From contig DGDD01000281.1 in assembly GCA_002385265.1 (NCBI GenBank), positions 1-38,468 on the forward strand: a DNA stretch of 38,468 bases, in the 5' to 3' direction. The translations under genes and the position numbers were made by a program. Positions within the stretch are counted from its first letter, which is position 1; every line of letters starts with the position of its first letter. Shown piece by piece: positions 17,875 to 26,024 of the stretch. This stretch comes from Chitinophagaceae bacterium UBA3961 (lineage in GTDB: Bacteria > Bacteroidota > Bacteroidia > Chitinophagales > Chitinophagaceae). The notes under the pieces are model-generated. The model was not told where the DNA came from. It worked only from the letters and a program-made list of their open reading frames with translations, and did no database searches.

Positions 17875-18315
17875 TTACAATTTTGTACTCTGCCTTACCA
17901 CTAGTTGCCATTGCTTTCCTTCTTTCACAAATTCAGCGAGCATGAACAACTGCAATTGAAAAGCGGTACCGTTTACTTTTCCTTTTACTTGCATTTTTTC
18001 TTTTACGAAAGCTCTCTTTTTAAGCATCGTAATAGAAACTGCCGTTGGAACAATTTCTTCGTACACCAAATAACCGGTGCGCATGTCTTCTAATACTTGC
18101 TGCTTCGACTGTGTCCATCCGTTAGAATGACCAAATACCAAGTCGGCATGCAACAAAGATTTCAACACCACACTATCTTTTGCTTGCAATGCTTTTTCAA
18201 TGCTTTGCAAGGATTTTAAAACCGGTGTACTGTCTTGTTTCAATTGAGCCTTCGCCGGTATTGAAACAACTGTTATTACAAAGAACAAAAGGGCGATATA
18301 AGAACTTCTTTTCAT
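17875..18315 (-). CDS. Exported NTF2-like (DUF4440-type) protein inside the nuo operon
   Basis: This 146-residue protein has a signal peptide (basic MKRSS, a hydrophobic segment at about 6-20, then the likely cleavage site AKAQ). The rest matches the pattern of small NTF2-like/DUF4440 domains: SLQSIEKALQAKDSVVLKSLLHADLVFGH at the start, a mid-section with VLEDMRTG, and a C-terminal strand ending WQLVVRQSTKL. It sits 3 bases after nuoE and 20 bases before nuoF on the same strand, so it must be co-transcribed with complex I. The fold often binds small ligands but says little about function. An exported protein is not an obvious part of the cytoplasmic NuoE-NuoF dehydrogenase module, so a structural role in complex I seems unlikely. 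Confidence 0.8.
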   Translation of the reverse strand: MKRSSYIALLFFVITVVSIPAKAQLKQDSTPVLKSLQSIEKALQAKDSVVLKSLLHADLVFGHSNGWTQSKQQVLEDMRTGYLVYEEIVPTAVSITMLKKRAFVKEKMQVKGKVNGTAFQLQLFMLAEFVKEGKQWQLVVRQSTKL

Positions 18316-18318
18316 TTC

Positions 18319-18816
18319 TTATTTCACCAAATGTTGGTTCTCTTTACAATGTTCGATCAACAGATCGATCTTTTCTTCCGTCAAGTATTCATGATAATGC
18401 TTGCCCATTTGTAACATAGGAGCATACCCACAAGCACCCAAACATTCTACTGTTTTCAGTGTAATCAATCCGTCGGCAGAAGTTTCGCCCGGTTTGATAT
18501 TGAGTTTCTTTCCTATGTAATCAATGATTTGATCGCTTCCTCTAAGCATACAAGGACCGGTTTGGCATACTTCCAAAATGTATTTACCAACCGGCTTCAA
18601 ATTGAACATGCTATAGAAGGTAGCCACTTCATACACTTCGATTGGATCGAGGTTCAGCAAGCTAGCCACATAATCCATTGATTCAGCACTCAACCAACGT
18701 CCGAAATTCTCTTGCGCCAAATGCAATACCGGGATCAATGCACTCTTTTGTTTTCCTTCCGGATAACGAGCGATGATTTCCTGTACTTTTTTTAATTGTT
18801 CTTCTGAAAAAGTCAT
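18319..18816 (-). CDS. nuoE: NADH-quinone oxidoreductase subunit E
   Basis: This thioredoxin-fold subunit carries the N1a 2Fe-2S cluster beside NuoF. From the ATG ending at 18816 it has 165 residues and begins TFSEEQLKKVQEIIARYPEG, as other NuoE proteins do. An upstream in-frame ATG at 18876 would add 20 residues and overlap nuoD, and I reject it. The cluster ligands are in VCQTGPCMLRGSD (Cys84, 89) and VECLGACGYAP (Cys125, 129). It is spaced 37 bases from nuoD and runs almost directly into the NTF2-like gene. Confidence 0.95.
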   Translation of the reverse strand: MTFSEEQLKKVQEIIARYPEGKQKSALIPVLHLAQENFGRWLSAESMDYVASLLNLDPIEVYEVATFYSMFNLKPVGKYILEVCQTGPCMLRGSDQIIDYIGKKLNIKPGETSADGLITLKTVECLGACGYAPMLQMGKHYHEYLTEEKIDLLIEHCKENQHLVK

Positions 18817-18853
18817 AACAAATGATATAGTTTGATTCCGTTGGAACGGAATA

Positions 18854-20089
18854 TTATGCATCCATTTCTCCTGCAATCAAGTTGAGCGAACTCATTACAA
18901 TTACCGCATCACTCAACATGCTTCCTTTTACTAATTCTTCAAACGCTTGGTAGTAAACGAAACAAGGGCGGCGGAAATGCAAGCGGTACGGTGTACGTCC
19001 ACCATCACTAATGAGGTAGAAGCCCAATTCTCCATTCGCACCTTCCACAGGGAAGTACAATTCACCCGGAGGAATATTGATCTCACCCATGATGATTTTG
19101 AAGTGCCAGATCAAAGCTTCCATTTTCGTATATACATCTTTCTTTTCAGGAAGATAATATTCAGGAACATCGGCATGGTAAACCTCAGCATCAGCGCCTT
19201 TGAACTCTTGAACTTTTTGATAGGCTTGTTTAATGATGCTGATACTTTGCCACATTTCTTGGTTGCGAACGAGGAAACGATCATAACAATCGCCGGTAGT
19301 TCCCACCGGTATTTCAAATTGGAAATCTTGATAGCTGCTGTAAGGATTGTGTACACGAACATCGTAGTCAACACCGGCAGCGCGTAAATTAGGACCGGTG
19401 AAACCGTAGTTCAATGCTCTTTCTGCACTGATAGGACCCGCACCAATGGTACGTTCCATGAAAATGCGGTTACGTGTAAAGAGGTTCTCGAATTCGGCCA
19501 ATACTTTTGGATATTCATCGAGGAATTTCTCCAACTTTTTGAATGCGTCATTGGTAAAGTTTCTTTCGAAACCTCCGATGCGGCCGATATTGGTAGTTAA
19601 GCGAGATCCGCAGATCTGCTCATAAATTTCATAGATCAATTCGCGGTATTGCATCACATAGAGGAATCCGGTATAAGCACCGGTATCCACCCCAACAATG
19701 GAGTTACATATGAGGTGATCAGCAATACGAGCCAACTCCATGATGATGACGCGCAGATAGTCGACGCGTTTTGGAGTTTGAATCCCCAATAATTTTTCAC
19801 AAGTCAAATGCCAGCCCATATTGTTGATGGGGCTGCTACAATAGTTCAAACGGTCGGTGATCGGCGTGATTTGAAAGAGCGGGCGACGTTCGGCCAGCTT
19901 TTCAAAAGCGCGGTGAATATAACCAACGGTTGACTCGGTTGAAATGATACGTTCACCGTCGAGTTCCAGAATGTTTTGGAAAACCCCGTGGGTGGCAGGG
20001 TGTGTGGGTCCAAGGTTTAGCGTGGTTGTTTGCTTTTCAATGGATCCATCCGGTAACTTGATGTGATGAATTGTTGAAGTATCTGACAT
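18854..20089 (-). CDS. nuoD: NADH-quinone oxidoreductase subunit D (49 kDa type)
   Basis: This large peripheral-arm subunit shares its ancestry with the [NiFe]-hydrogenase large subunit and helps form the quinone site. With the ATG at 20089 the protein has 411 residues. It shows NLGPTHPATHGVFQNILELD near the start (a signature of the family), GYIHRAFEKLAE, and RIGGFERNFTND, and ends in SSLNLIAGEMDA. An ATG at 20125 would add 12 residues and is less likely. It is separate from nuoC, not fused as in E. coli. Confidence 0.97.
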   Translation of the reverse strand: MSDTSTIHHIKLPDGSIEKQTTTLNLGPTHPATHGVFQNILELDGERIISTESTVGYIHRAFEKLAERRPLFQITPITDRLNYCSSPINNMGWHLTCEKLLGIQTPKRVDYLRVIIMELARIADHLICNSIVGVDTGAYTGFLYVMQYRELIYEIYEQICGSRLTTNIGRIGGFERNFTNDAFKKLEKFLDEYPKVLAEFENLFTRNRIFMERTIGAGPISAERALNYGFTGPNLRAAGVDYDVRVHNPYSSYQDFQFEIPVGTTGDCYDRFLVRNQEMWQSISIIKQAYQKVQEFKGADAEVYHADVPEYYLPEKKDVYTKMEALIWHFKIIMGEINIPPGELYFPVEGANGELGFYLISDGGRTPYRLHFRRPCFVYYQAFEELVKGSMLSDAVIVMSSLNLIAGEMDA

Positions 20090-20130
20090 AATCGATTTTG
20101 AATAATTGTGATCGGTGCTTCGCACTGAAA

Positions 20131-20643
20131 TTAAAAGGTTCCGCCTCTTCCAAACATCTCGTCGTCTTTATCTATACGGGTTTGGTCTTCCAATGGAAAC
20201 TCTTTCCGCATTGGGAAATAGTCCATTTCGTCTACGTTCAAAATGCGCTTTAAATTGGGGTGCCCCACGAAGTTCACGCCAAAGAAATCATAGGTTTCGC
20301 GTTCCATCCAGTTCGCCGAAGAAAACAGTGCAGTGGCACTAAAAACATCAGGAGTTTGGATATTGGTGAACACTTTAAAACGCAATCTTACATTGCTTAC
20401 CAAATTGTGAAGGTGGTAAACCACCGCCAACTCACGACCAATTTGATCGGGATAGTGAACGGCTTGGAGGTCCGACAAAAAACGGAATTGCAGCTCCTCG
20501 TCATCGTAAAGGAACTGCAGTACTTTCAGATTCAAATCTTTAGGGGCTTCGAAACTCATCATACCAAAACTCTCGGTGAAGCCGGTAACCTGATCCCCAA
20601 ATTTCTCGGTTAATTTCTGTTGAATGGACTCGTTGGTTAACAC
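20131..20643 (-). CDS. nuoC: NADH-quinone oxidoreductase subunit C (30 kDa type)
   Basis: This peripheral-arm subunit pairs with NuoD at the base of the arm. The 170-residue protein has the conserved stretch LFSSANWMERETYDFFGVNFVGHPNLKRIL split across about 107-136 and ends with FPLEDQTRIDKDDEMFGRG. It lies 28 bases after nuoB and 41 bases before nuoD. The family call is clear from the WMERETYDFFGV motif and context. Confidence 0.96.
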   Translation of the reverse strand: MLTNESIQQKLTEKFGDQVTGFTESFGMMSFEAPKDLNLKVLQFLYDDEELQFRFLSDLQAVHYPDQIGRELAVVYHLHNLVSNVRLRFKVFTNIQTPDVFSATALFSSANWMERETYDFFGVNFVGHPNLKRILNVDEMDYFPMRKEFPLEDQTRIDKDDEMFGRGGTF

Positions 20644-20671
20644 GAAATATAGTTGAACATTAATAATCGAA

Positions 20672-21250
20672 TTACTGAATGCCGTAGGCGTTCATCAAAT
20701 CTTTGTATTTATCACTGGTTCTGCGGCGGAGGCTCTCGTTGTGAACCAATTCTTGAACGCGCATGAATCCGTCGATAATGGCTTCCGGACGAGGAGGGCA
20801 ACCGGGAACGTAAACGTCTACCGGAATCACCTGGTCAATCCCTTGAAGCACACTATAAGTATCAAAAATACCACCGCTGCTAGCGCAAGCACCTACTGCC
20901 ATAACCCTACGGGGCTCTGCCATTTGAAGGTATACCTGACGAACCACCGGTGCCATTTTCTTAGCGATCGTGCCCATAACCATCATCAAATCGCACTGAC
21001 GGGGGGAGAACCCTACCCTCTCAGAGCCGAAACGCGACAAGTCGTAATGGGAAGCCATTGTAGCCATGAATTCGATACCGCAGCAAGAAGTTGCAAAGGG
21101 TAAAGGCCAGATGGAATTCTTACGTGCCAAGCCTACCACTTTGTCGAGAGAAGTAGTGAAAAAACCTTCTCCGGCATAGCCTTCGGGGCCTTCTTTCACC
21201 AATTTCACATCTGTTTGGCCGTAAATATTGTACTGAACCGGACGTGCCAT
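20672..21250 (-). CDS. nuoB: NADH-quinone oxidoreductase subunit B (cluster N2)
   Basis: This subunit holds the terminal 4Fe-4S cluster N2, which reduces quinone. The 192-residue protein contains all four ligands: the tandem Cys56-Cys57 in ATSCCGIEF, Cys122 in VGACASSGGIF, and Cys151 in VPGCPPRPE. The N-terminal 40 residues are a less conserved extension. A 154-base gap separates it from nuoA, the widest in the operon, with no gene or clear promoter seen there. Confidence 0.98.
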   Translation of the reverse strand: MARPVQYNIYGQTDVKLVKEGPEGYAGEGFFTTSLDKVVGLARKNSIWPLPFATSCCGIEFMATMASHYDLSRFGSERVGFSPRQCDLMMVMGTIAKKMAPVVRQVYLQMAEPRRVMAVGACASSGGIFDTYSVLQGIDQVIPVDVYVPGCPPRPEAIIDGFMRVQELVHNESLRRRTSDKYKDLMNAYGIQ

Positions 21251-21404
21251 AAAAATATGTTTAGTTTAAACGCTCAATTATGATCTAACAAATTTCAAAT
21301 CAACCGATACAACAACAAACAAACTTGTTTTATTGTTTCATTATTTCTTGAAAGCTCCGAATTTAGCGGAACCTCTTATCCATAGGGGTTGGAAAGGCTT
21401 GTTA

Positions 21405-21809
21405 TTAGTCTTCCCAGTTTAAAGCACCTTTCTTGATAATGTAAATGAATCCTGCAAGGAAAAAGGCTACAAACATCAGAACGGCCATGAAGCCATCCCA
21501 ACCAAGTGATTTGAAGTTAACTGCGTACGGGTAGAAGAAAATGACTTCCACATCGAACAGAACGAACAGGATTGCTACCAGAAAGTATTTGATTGCCATG
21601 GGTTGACGGGCATCACCGTGTGTTTTGATACCACTGGCAAATGTTTCAAGTTTGTCGGAAGTTTTACGTTTGGGGCCTAGAAAATGGGTTAATCCCATCA
21701 TGGCTGCAACGAAGACGATCGCGAAGATAAATTGGACGCCGACGGGGAGGTACCAGAATGAACTGTCGGCTGAATGAGTATTCGTTACTTGCAATAGGTA
21801 TTGAATCAT
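21405..21809 (-). CDS. nuoA: NADH-quinone oxidoreductase subunit A
   Basis: This three-span membrane subunit is at the junction of the two arms and is the first gene of the nuo operon. The 134-residue protein has spans at about 22-42, 76-98 and 104-125, and the conserved KYFLVAILFVLFDVEVIFFYPYA, read here as AILFVLFDVEVIFFYPYAV at about 81-99. A well-spaced Bacteroidota promoter lies 23-52 bases upstream. The length is slightly above the usual 120 or so. Confidence 0.97.
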   Translation of the reverse strand: MIQYLLQVTNTHSADSSFWYLPVGVQFIFAIVFVAAMMGLTHFLGPKRKTSDKLETFASGIKTHGDARQPMAIKYFLVAILFVLFDVEVIFFYPYAVNFKSLGWDGFMAVLMFVAFFLAGFIYIIKKGALNWED

Positions 21810-21831
21810 ATACCGATCGATATTTAATGGG

Positions 21832-21861
21832 CAAAAATAAGGTAGCTACGCATAAAAACAA
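21832..21861 (-). promoter_or_regulatory. Promoter of the nuo operon
   Basis: On the minus strand a TTG (21859-21861) lies 19 bases before TATTTTTG (21832-21839), an exact fit to the Bacteroidota pattern TTG-N19-TAnnTTTG. Transcription would begin about 20 bases before the nuoA ATG. The promoter lies between the upstream gene's terminator and nuoA, so the nuo genes form their own transcript. Confidence 0.75.
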
Positions 21862-21880
21862 TAGTATCAATTCAAATAAA

Positions 21881-21910
21881 TAAAAATCCCTCCAAATGAT
21901 TGGAGGGATT
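21881..21910 (-). terminator. Terminator of the tonB2-TPR gene cluster
   Basis: AATCCCTCCAA pairs perfectly over 11 bases with TTGGAGGGATT (loop of 4), followed on the minus strand by TTTATTTATTT. It separates the TPR gene from the nuo promoter. Confidence 0.9.
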
Positions 21911-21943
21911 GCTTATATGTAAAATAAATTTCAGGTTTTGGAG

Positions 21944-23608
21944 TTACTTGCCCCCTTTGGTACCTGATGCCGGTTTCTTGGGAGCCGGTTGTGCAGGTCT
22001 GGTAGCGGCTTTGCTCAAAATATCCTTGATTTTAATCGCCTGTTCGTTCGCCGGATCTACTTCCAAAATCTTATCGCAATAAGAAATGGCCGTTGGACGG
22101 TCTTTAGCGATGTCATTATAATATTGAATCAAGAAGAAATAAGAAGAAATCGCTTGGCTCTTGTATTTCACTGAATCAAAAGCGCGTGCTTTCTCTGCCA
22201 AAATCTTGTAGGCTTCAACTGCCAATCCTTTTGAGTTGGTAGAATCGTCTTGTGCTTGTTTCGCACGAGCACACCAAAGATATCCGAAGATTTCGTTGGG
22301 GTATTTTGACTGGTAAACGCCACAGAAGATACTGTCGGCAGTAACGTAATCGCCGGCTTGGTAGTTAGAGATACCCCAGTTGTACAAATCAGTATTTGAA
22401 GGGCTTTTCTTCAAGCGGTACGCAACACCCAACCAATTGGCTTCTTCTTTACGGTTGCCCATTTTCTTGGCCAATGCAGCTGCTTTGTTGATCAATTTTA
22501 CTTTGTTTTCAACCAAGGTATCGAGATCCACTGCTTTTTGCAAATAACCAAAAGCTTCAGCTTCTGCACCGGCAGTTTTTGCACTGATATTTGCCAATTC
22601 TTCATAATCGGTAGGTAAAATATCAGAAGCGTCTGCCTTTTTCAAGAAGGTAAGCATGGCTTCCTTAGCTTCTGCCAAGTTTCCGGTAGTATCGGCGGTA
22701 TATGCCACCAAACGGAACATACGAGGATCTACTTTCTCACCGTATTGGCTGATCAAAGACTTCGCTTTGTCTTTTGCTTCTCCGAACTTACCGGAAGCAT
22801 ACAAGAAGTCTGTTTTCAAGTATTCTACTTTAGGACCTTGGTCGGTATTAGCCACGTATTGGTCTAAGTATCCGGCGGCTTTGTTAACGTCACGGAAATA
22901 CCAGTAGTAGAACAATTCGAAATAGGTTGGAGCGTAGGCTGCATCGAGTGCAACCGCCTCTTCAAACGCAGGGAGGAAGTACTCCTTGTTGTTCTGAGTA
23001 AGGTACACCATACCAATTTTGTGTTTGGCAGCGGCCAAACGAGCATCGTAGGTCAGTGCTTTTGTATAAGAAACTACAGAGTTACCCCCGTCGATGAGTT
23101 TGCGATAAGCGTCACCCATGATTACGTATGTCTCTGCGTTTTTGAAATCTTTCAATTGAGTACCCAAGGTGAGTTTTTCGATGGCATAGGTTGCATCGCC
23201 TGAGCGGGCGCGTACATTGGCCAAACCAACGGCATTGATCACATTGATGTCTTTGTTTTTTGTGGACGTAAGTGCAAAATCGAAACGTTGACGAGCTTCG
23301 GCAGTTTTGCCTTCCATCAACTCAATTTGACCCATTCCAATGATTACCAGAGGAGCGCTTCCGTTCGATTGCAAGGCCTTAGAAAACACTTCTTTTGCTG
23401 CCACTGTGTCTTTCAAACTGATCAAGGTTTGTCCGAGCCAGTACACCGCATCCAAATTATTGGGGTTTGCGGCCAATACTTTTTCGAAAACTTCCTTAGC
23501 GCTATTATAACGCTCGTAATAATAGAACTTTCTACCCTGATCCACACTCTGGGCAAACAGGTTGCTGGCAATTACAACCCCCGCTACTAAACTGAATAAA
23601 CGCTTCAT
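21944..23608 (-). CDS. Exported tetratricopeptide-repeat protein
   Basis: The 554-residue protein has a signal peptide (KRLFSLVAGVVIASNLFAQ) followed by a chain of TPR-like helical pairs (clear at about 22-55, 57-90, 160-235), with motifs such as NPNNLDAVYWLGQTLISLKD. It ends in a proline-, lysine- and alanine-rich tail (about 530-554). TPR arrays bind other proteins, and its location suggests an envelope role. It is the last gene of a cluster with a PstS-like lipoprotein and TonB, an association seen in other Bacteroidota TonB loci, so I infer a link to TonB-driven uptake. No enzyme motif is visible. Confidence 0.85.
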   Translation of the reverse strand: MKRLFSLVAGVVIASNLFAQSVDQGRKFYYYERYNSAKEVFEKVLAANPNNLDAVYWLGQTLISLKDTVAAKEVFSKALQSNGSAPLVIIGMGQIELMEGKTAEARQRFDFALTSTKNKDINVINAVGLANVRARSGDATYAIEKLTLGTQLKDFKNAETYVIMGDAYRKLIDGGNSVVSYTKALTYDARLAAAKHKIGMVYLTQNNKEYFLPAFEEAVALDAAYAPTYFELFYYWYFRDVNKAAGYLDQYVANTDQGPKVEYLKTDFLYASGKFGEAKDKAKSLISQYGEKVDPRMFRLVAYTADTTGNLAEAKEAMLTFLKKADASDILPTDYEELANISAKTAGAEAEAFGYLQKAVDLDTLVENKVKLINKAAALAKKMGNRKEEANWLGVAYRLKKSPSNTDLYNWGISNYQAGDYVTADSIFCGVYQSKYPNEIFGYLWCARAKQAQDDSTNSKGLAVEAYKILAEKARAFDSVKYKSQAISSYFFLIQYYNDIAKDRPTAISYCDKILEVDPANEQAIKIKDILSKAATRPAQPAPKKPASGTKGGK

Positions 23609-23658
23609 GTACGATTGCTTGTGTTAATAATAGTTTGTAAATGTATTAAAATCCTAGC

Positions 23659-24603
23659 TTACTGAGTTATGTCCATATTCTGTACTTCAAAGTTCATCCT
23701 AGCCGGAAGCAAATATGCTCTTTTGAATATTCGCTGTCCTTTCTCGTAGATGAGAAAATTCTTAAACCCGCTGCCAAGGCCATCAAAATTTTCTTTTAAA
23801 ATGTAGTACAAAGGGCGGATCATGGGATATCTGGATCTATAAATGTTTGCTTGATAAGGTTTTACGTAAGGACCATCGGTACACTTGCGGCATTCGATGG
23901 AAGCAATTTTAACTTTTTTTAAGAAACTCGCTTGCTCGGAATCTTCCGGATTTCCGATCCAACTCACTCCAATTAAACCCACCGCATCGTTATGCTCGCT
24001 AATATAATTGATTACAGCGTTACTATTTTCGGCACCAACGATACTGGGGCCAATTTTTTCCCCATTCAGAAGGGTGTCGCGCACGAAACGAACCGCCGAA
24101 GTAGCCGTTTTGCCATCGAGCATCATTTTGTAAGGGTAGCCACTGGTTCCTTTGGCAATGGAACGCACGTCTTGCATGGTGAAAAGCGAGTCTTTAGACT
24201 GATTGTTCACGATCAGGGCCAGTGCATCATAGGCCATTACTCCAAAGGGAGGATTGTAGGTAAGGGTATCTTTTAGAATTTTCTGTTCTTCGGGAGAAAG
24301 GCCGCGGGTTACAATGATCATGCGGATACTGTCTACATTTAAATCGCGGAAGCAGTCGGCCTCCGATTTGTAGTGTACGATGATCTTTGCCTCCGGGTGT
24401 TGCGACTCGAAAACCTGAATCTGAGAATCTACAATGGGTTGGAAACTGGCATCGGCGCTGATGTGGATCACGCCTGAAGTGAGCGTTTCTTGGGGTTTTT
24501 GCGTGGCATTGCCCGCGCAGGATTGAAGGAGCAATCCGGCAAGCAAACCCATCCCAAGAATCAAGTTCCAACTGTATCTCAACAAAAACATATTACTCTT
24601 CAT
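23659..24603 (-). CDS. PstS-like substrate-binding lipoprotein
   Basis: This is a periplasmic solute-binding-fold protein anchored as a lipoprotein: the hydrophobic stretch LLAGLLLQSCAGN has a lipobox Cys. With the start at 24603 the protein has 314 residues; an ATG at 24591 would avoid the 11-base overlap with the gene upstream and is equally possible. The mature part resembles PstS phosphate-binding proteins (ISADASFQPIVDSQIQVFES, IVTRGLSPEEQKIL, ALIVNNQSKDSLFTMQDV). No pstCAB genes are present, so it is probably not part of a phosphate ABC importer. Similar proteins commonly sit with tonB in this phylum. Its ligand is unknown. Confidence 0.82.
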   Translation of the reverse strand: MKSNMFLLRYSWNLILGMGLLAGLLLQSCAGNATQKPQETLTSGVIHISADASFQPIVDSQIQVFESQHPEAKIIVHYKSEADCFRDLNVDSIRMIIVTRGLSPEEQKILKDTLTYNPPFGVMAYDALALIVNNQSKDSLFTMQDVRSIAKGTSGYPYKMMLDGKTATSAVRFVRDTLLNGEKIGPSIVGAENSNAVINYISEHNDAVGLIGVSWIGNPEDSEQASFLKKVKIASIECRKCTDGPYVKPYQANIYRSRYPMIRPLYYILKENFDGLGSGFKNFLIYEKGQRIFKRAYLLPARMNFEVQNMDITQ

Positions 24604-24832
24604 CTTTAAAATAGTCTTTTTGGAAACCGCGGTAAATTCTAAACCCACCGTAGAGGAGGTTCAGGCCCGCGATGCTGTACAAAAAAACAGGCTCCAAATC
24701 AACTACCATTTGTAATTTCTTGGAAAACAAAAACACCAATCCAAAACCGGCAATAATAGCGCCCATCCCGAAGTCCATGATGGATCTGCGGGTCATATAG
24801 GCTCTCTTTTTTCTTCCTTCAGATGTTTCCAC
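24593..24832 (-). CDS. Small two-span membrane protein
   Basis: I do not recognise a named family. The 79-residue protein has a basic start (GRKKRAYMTRRS), two hydrophobic segments (about 20-37 and 48-63) and a charged tail (YRGFQKDYFKDEE), so both ends are probably cytoplasmic. It overlaps or abuts the PstS-like gene start (the stop TAA is followed at once by TATG), which indicates translational coupling. Its place between tonB and the PstS-like gene suggests a part in that cluster. The reading frame is supported by this coupling, not by homology. Confidence 0.7.
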   Translation of the reverse strand: METSEGRKKRAYMTRRSIMDFGMGAIIAGFGLVFLFSKKLQMVVDLEPVFLYSIAGLNLLYGGFRIYRGFQKDYFKDEE

Positions 24833-24874
24833 TTTTCGGCAGTTTTAACAATTCGGGCAAGTTAAGTTATTTAA

Positions 24875-24932
24875 ATTAAAATCCCCCTGACCAAACCGAT
24901 GTAGTTTGAAATTTTACATCAGTGGCAGGGGG
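24875..24932 (-). terminator. Structured terminator after the second tonB
   Basis: On the minus strand CCCCCTG (24926-24932) pairs with CAGGGGG (24883-24889). Inside, ACTGATGTA pairs with TACATCGGT in a second stem, and the outer stem is followed by ATTTTAATTT. This is a two-tier hairpin between tonB and the small membrane protein, so it may attenuate rather than fully end the transcript. Confidence 0.72.
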
Positions 24933-24937
24933 CGTGA

Positions 24938-25741
24938 TTATTCAACAGGAACTTCCACTATTACCGGAATGGTGTAATACACATTTACGTTTTTTCCATT
25001 TTGTAGTCCGGGTTTCCAATCTTGCATTTTTCCCACTACGCGAACCACTTCATTGTCAAACTTTTGTTGACCACCACTTTTTGTAATTTGAATGCCTTCA
25101 ACTTTACCGGTTTTTCCAACAATGAACTTGCAACGTATTTCTATGCGTGCTCCGGGCTCCATATCATCAAAATCGAAACGCAGGTTACGTTGAAGAAAGC
25201 GTCTCAAGGCAGCTTCACCTCCCGGATATTCGGGCATTATTTCCGAGCGCTCTAGAATACTGGGAGCAGCAGGTTCGTCGGGCACAACCAGAGCGGCAGG
25301 TGGAACATCAACCGGACCGGGATTCACTACCGTGGAGGCAGGAGGCCCGTCAACAGTAGTGGTGCTAATCTGTACATCTTTATTCAAATCATCAACTGTT
25401 GGAGGCGGTACATCCACTATTTTCGAAATAATGGGCGTTGTATATTGTATTGAAGCTGCTTTAGTTTGGGGCTTGGGAAGCTCCTCTTTGGGCGGTTCTA
25501 CCAAATGTTCGCTCAATTGTAAATCGGGAGGAATGGTAACTGTGGTTGCATTCACAAATTTTTGATTCTTGGGCATCAACTGAAACCCAACAAACAATAG
25601 GGTGAGCAACAACATTCCGGAGAGGGCGATGTACATGCGTTTATCATACTCACGTCGAAGAACATACGCTCCGTATTCTTTGTTTCTTCCTTCAAATACT
25701 ATGTCCAATACATCGGCTTTTAAAATTGATTCGGGTTTCAT
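24938..25741 (-). CDS. tonB: Energy transducer TonB (second copy)
   Basis: This is a second TonB-family protein of 267 residues. Its first 35 residues closely match the first TonB, including FEGRNKEYGAY at 16-26, and one membrane segment follows (about 36-55). The linker is rich in proline, valine and threonine rather than in acidic residues. The C-terminal TonB domain (about 175-265) has YPGGEAALRRFLQRNLRF and LQNGKNVNVYYTIPVIVE. It lacks adjacent exbB or exbD and heads the cluster with the small membrane, PstS-like and TPR genes. It could share the ExbB/ExbD of the first system and serve different receptors; that is inference. The DNA upstream is repeat-rich. Confidence 0.93.
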   Translation of the reverse strand: MKPESILKADVLDIVFEGRNKEYGAYVLRREYDKRMYIALSGMLLLTLLFVGFQLMPKNQKFVNATTVTIPPDLQLSEHLVEPPKEELPKPQTKAASIQYTTPIISKIVDVPPPTVDDLNKDVQISTTTVDGPPASTVVNPGPVDVPPAALVVPDEPAAPSILERSEIMPEYPGGEAALRRFLQRNLRFDFDDMEPGARIEIRCKFIVGKTGKVEGIQITKSGGQQKFDNEVVRVVGKMQDWKPGLQNGKNVNVYYTIPVIVEVPVE

Positions 25742-26012
25742 CTTGCAATGATTTATTGGTTAGAAAAGATGAAACATGCGCAGGTCTCAATAGTTAGATG
25801 CAGGGAGTGGGGGGATTCCATAAGTGGAGGTTAGTTTTTAGGCTTTAGGTGTTAGGCATTAGGCCGTTCTTGATAGATGAGATGTCTATCACTTCGTAGT
25901 GAATTGGTATTCGATTTTATACTCGAAGCGAGAGCATTGATCGTGTGCCGAAAACAGCCCAAAGCCAAAAGCCTAAGGCCTAAAACCCAAGGCCCAATAC
26001 CAAAAACTTACC
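25742..26012. repeat. Divergent repeat-bearing gap between tonB2 and the phosphatase
   Basis: No gene is seen. AGGC/TTAGG units (25836-25866) run opposite to AAGCCTAAGGCCTAAAAC-like units at 25968-26000, so the two ends are inverted relative to each other. Between them are three adjacent small hairpins: GATAGA/TCTATC (25872-25890), CACT/AGTG (25890-25901) and TTCGA/TCGAA (25910-25927). The AAGGCCTAAA phrase recurs at about 7678-7690. Confidence 0.6.
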
Positions 26013-26020
26013 TACCTTTG
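26013..26020 (+). promoter_or_regulatory. -7 promoter element of the phosphatase gene, near-leaderless
   Basis: TACCTTTG matches TAnnTTTG and ends only four bases before the ATG at 26025. With the usual spacing, transcription would start at or beside the A of the start codon. No -33 TTG is apparent in the repeat-rich DNA upstream. Confidence 0.55.
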
Positions 26021-26024
26021 CCCC

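Noticed and set aside
18817..18876. Earlier start for nuoE
   Set aside because: It overlaps nuoD and adds 20 residues not seen in NuoE proteins, while the ATG at 18816 gives the typical start.
25742..26012. tRNA-like cloverleaf from the three hairpins
   Set aside because: The stems are too short and lack the conserved tRNA T-loop and acceptor pairing.
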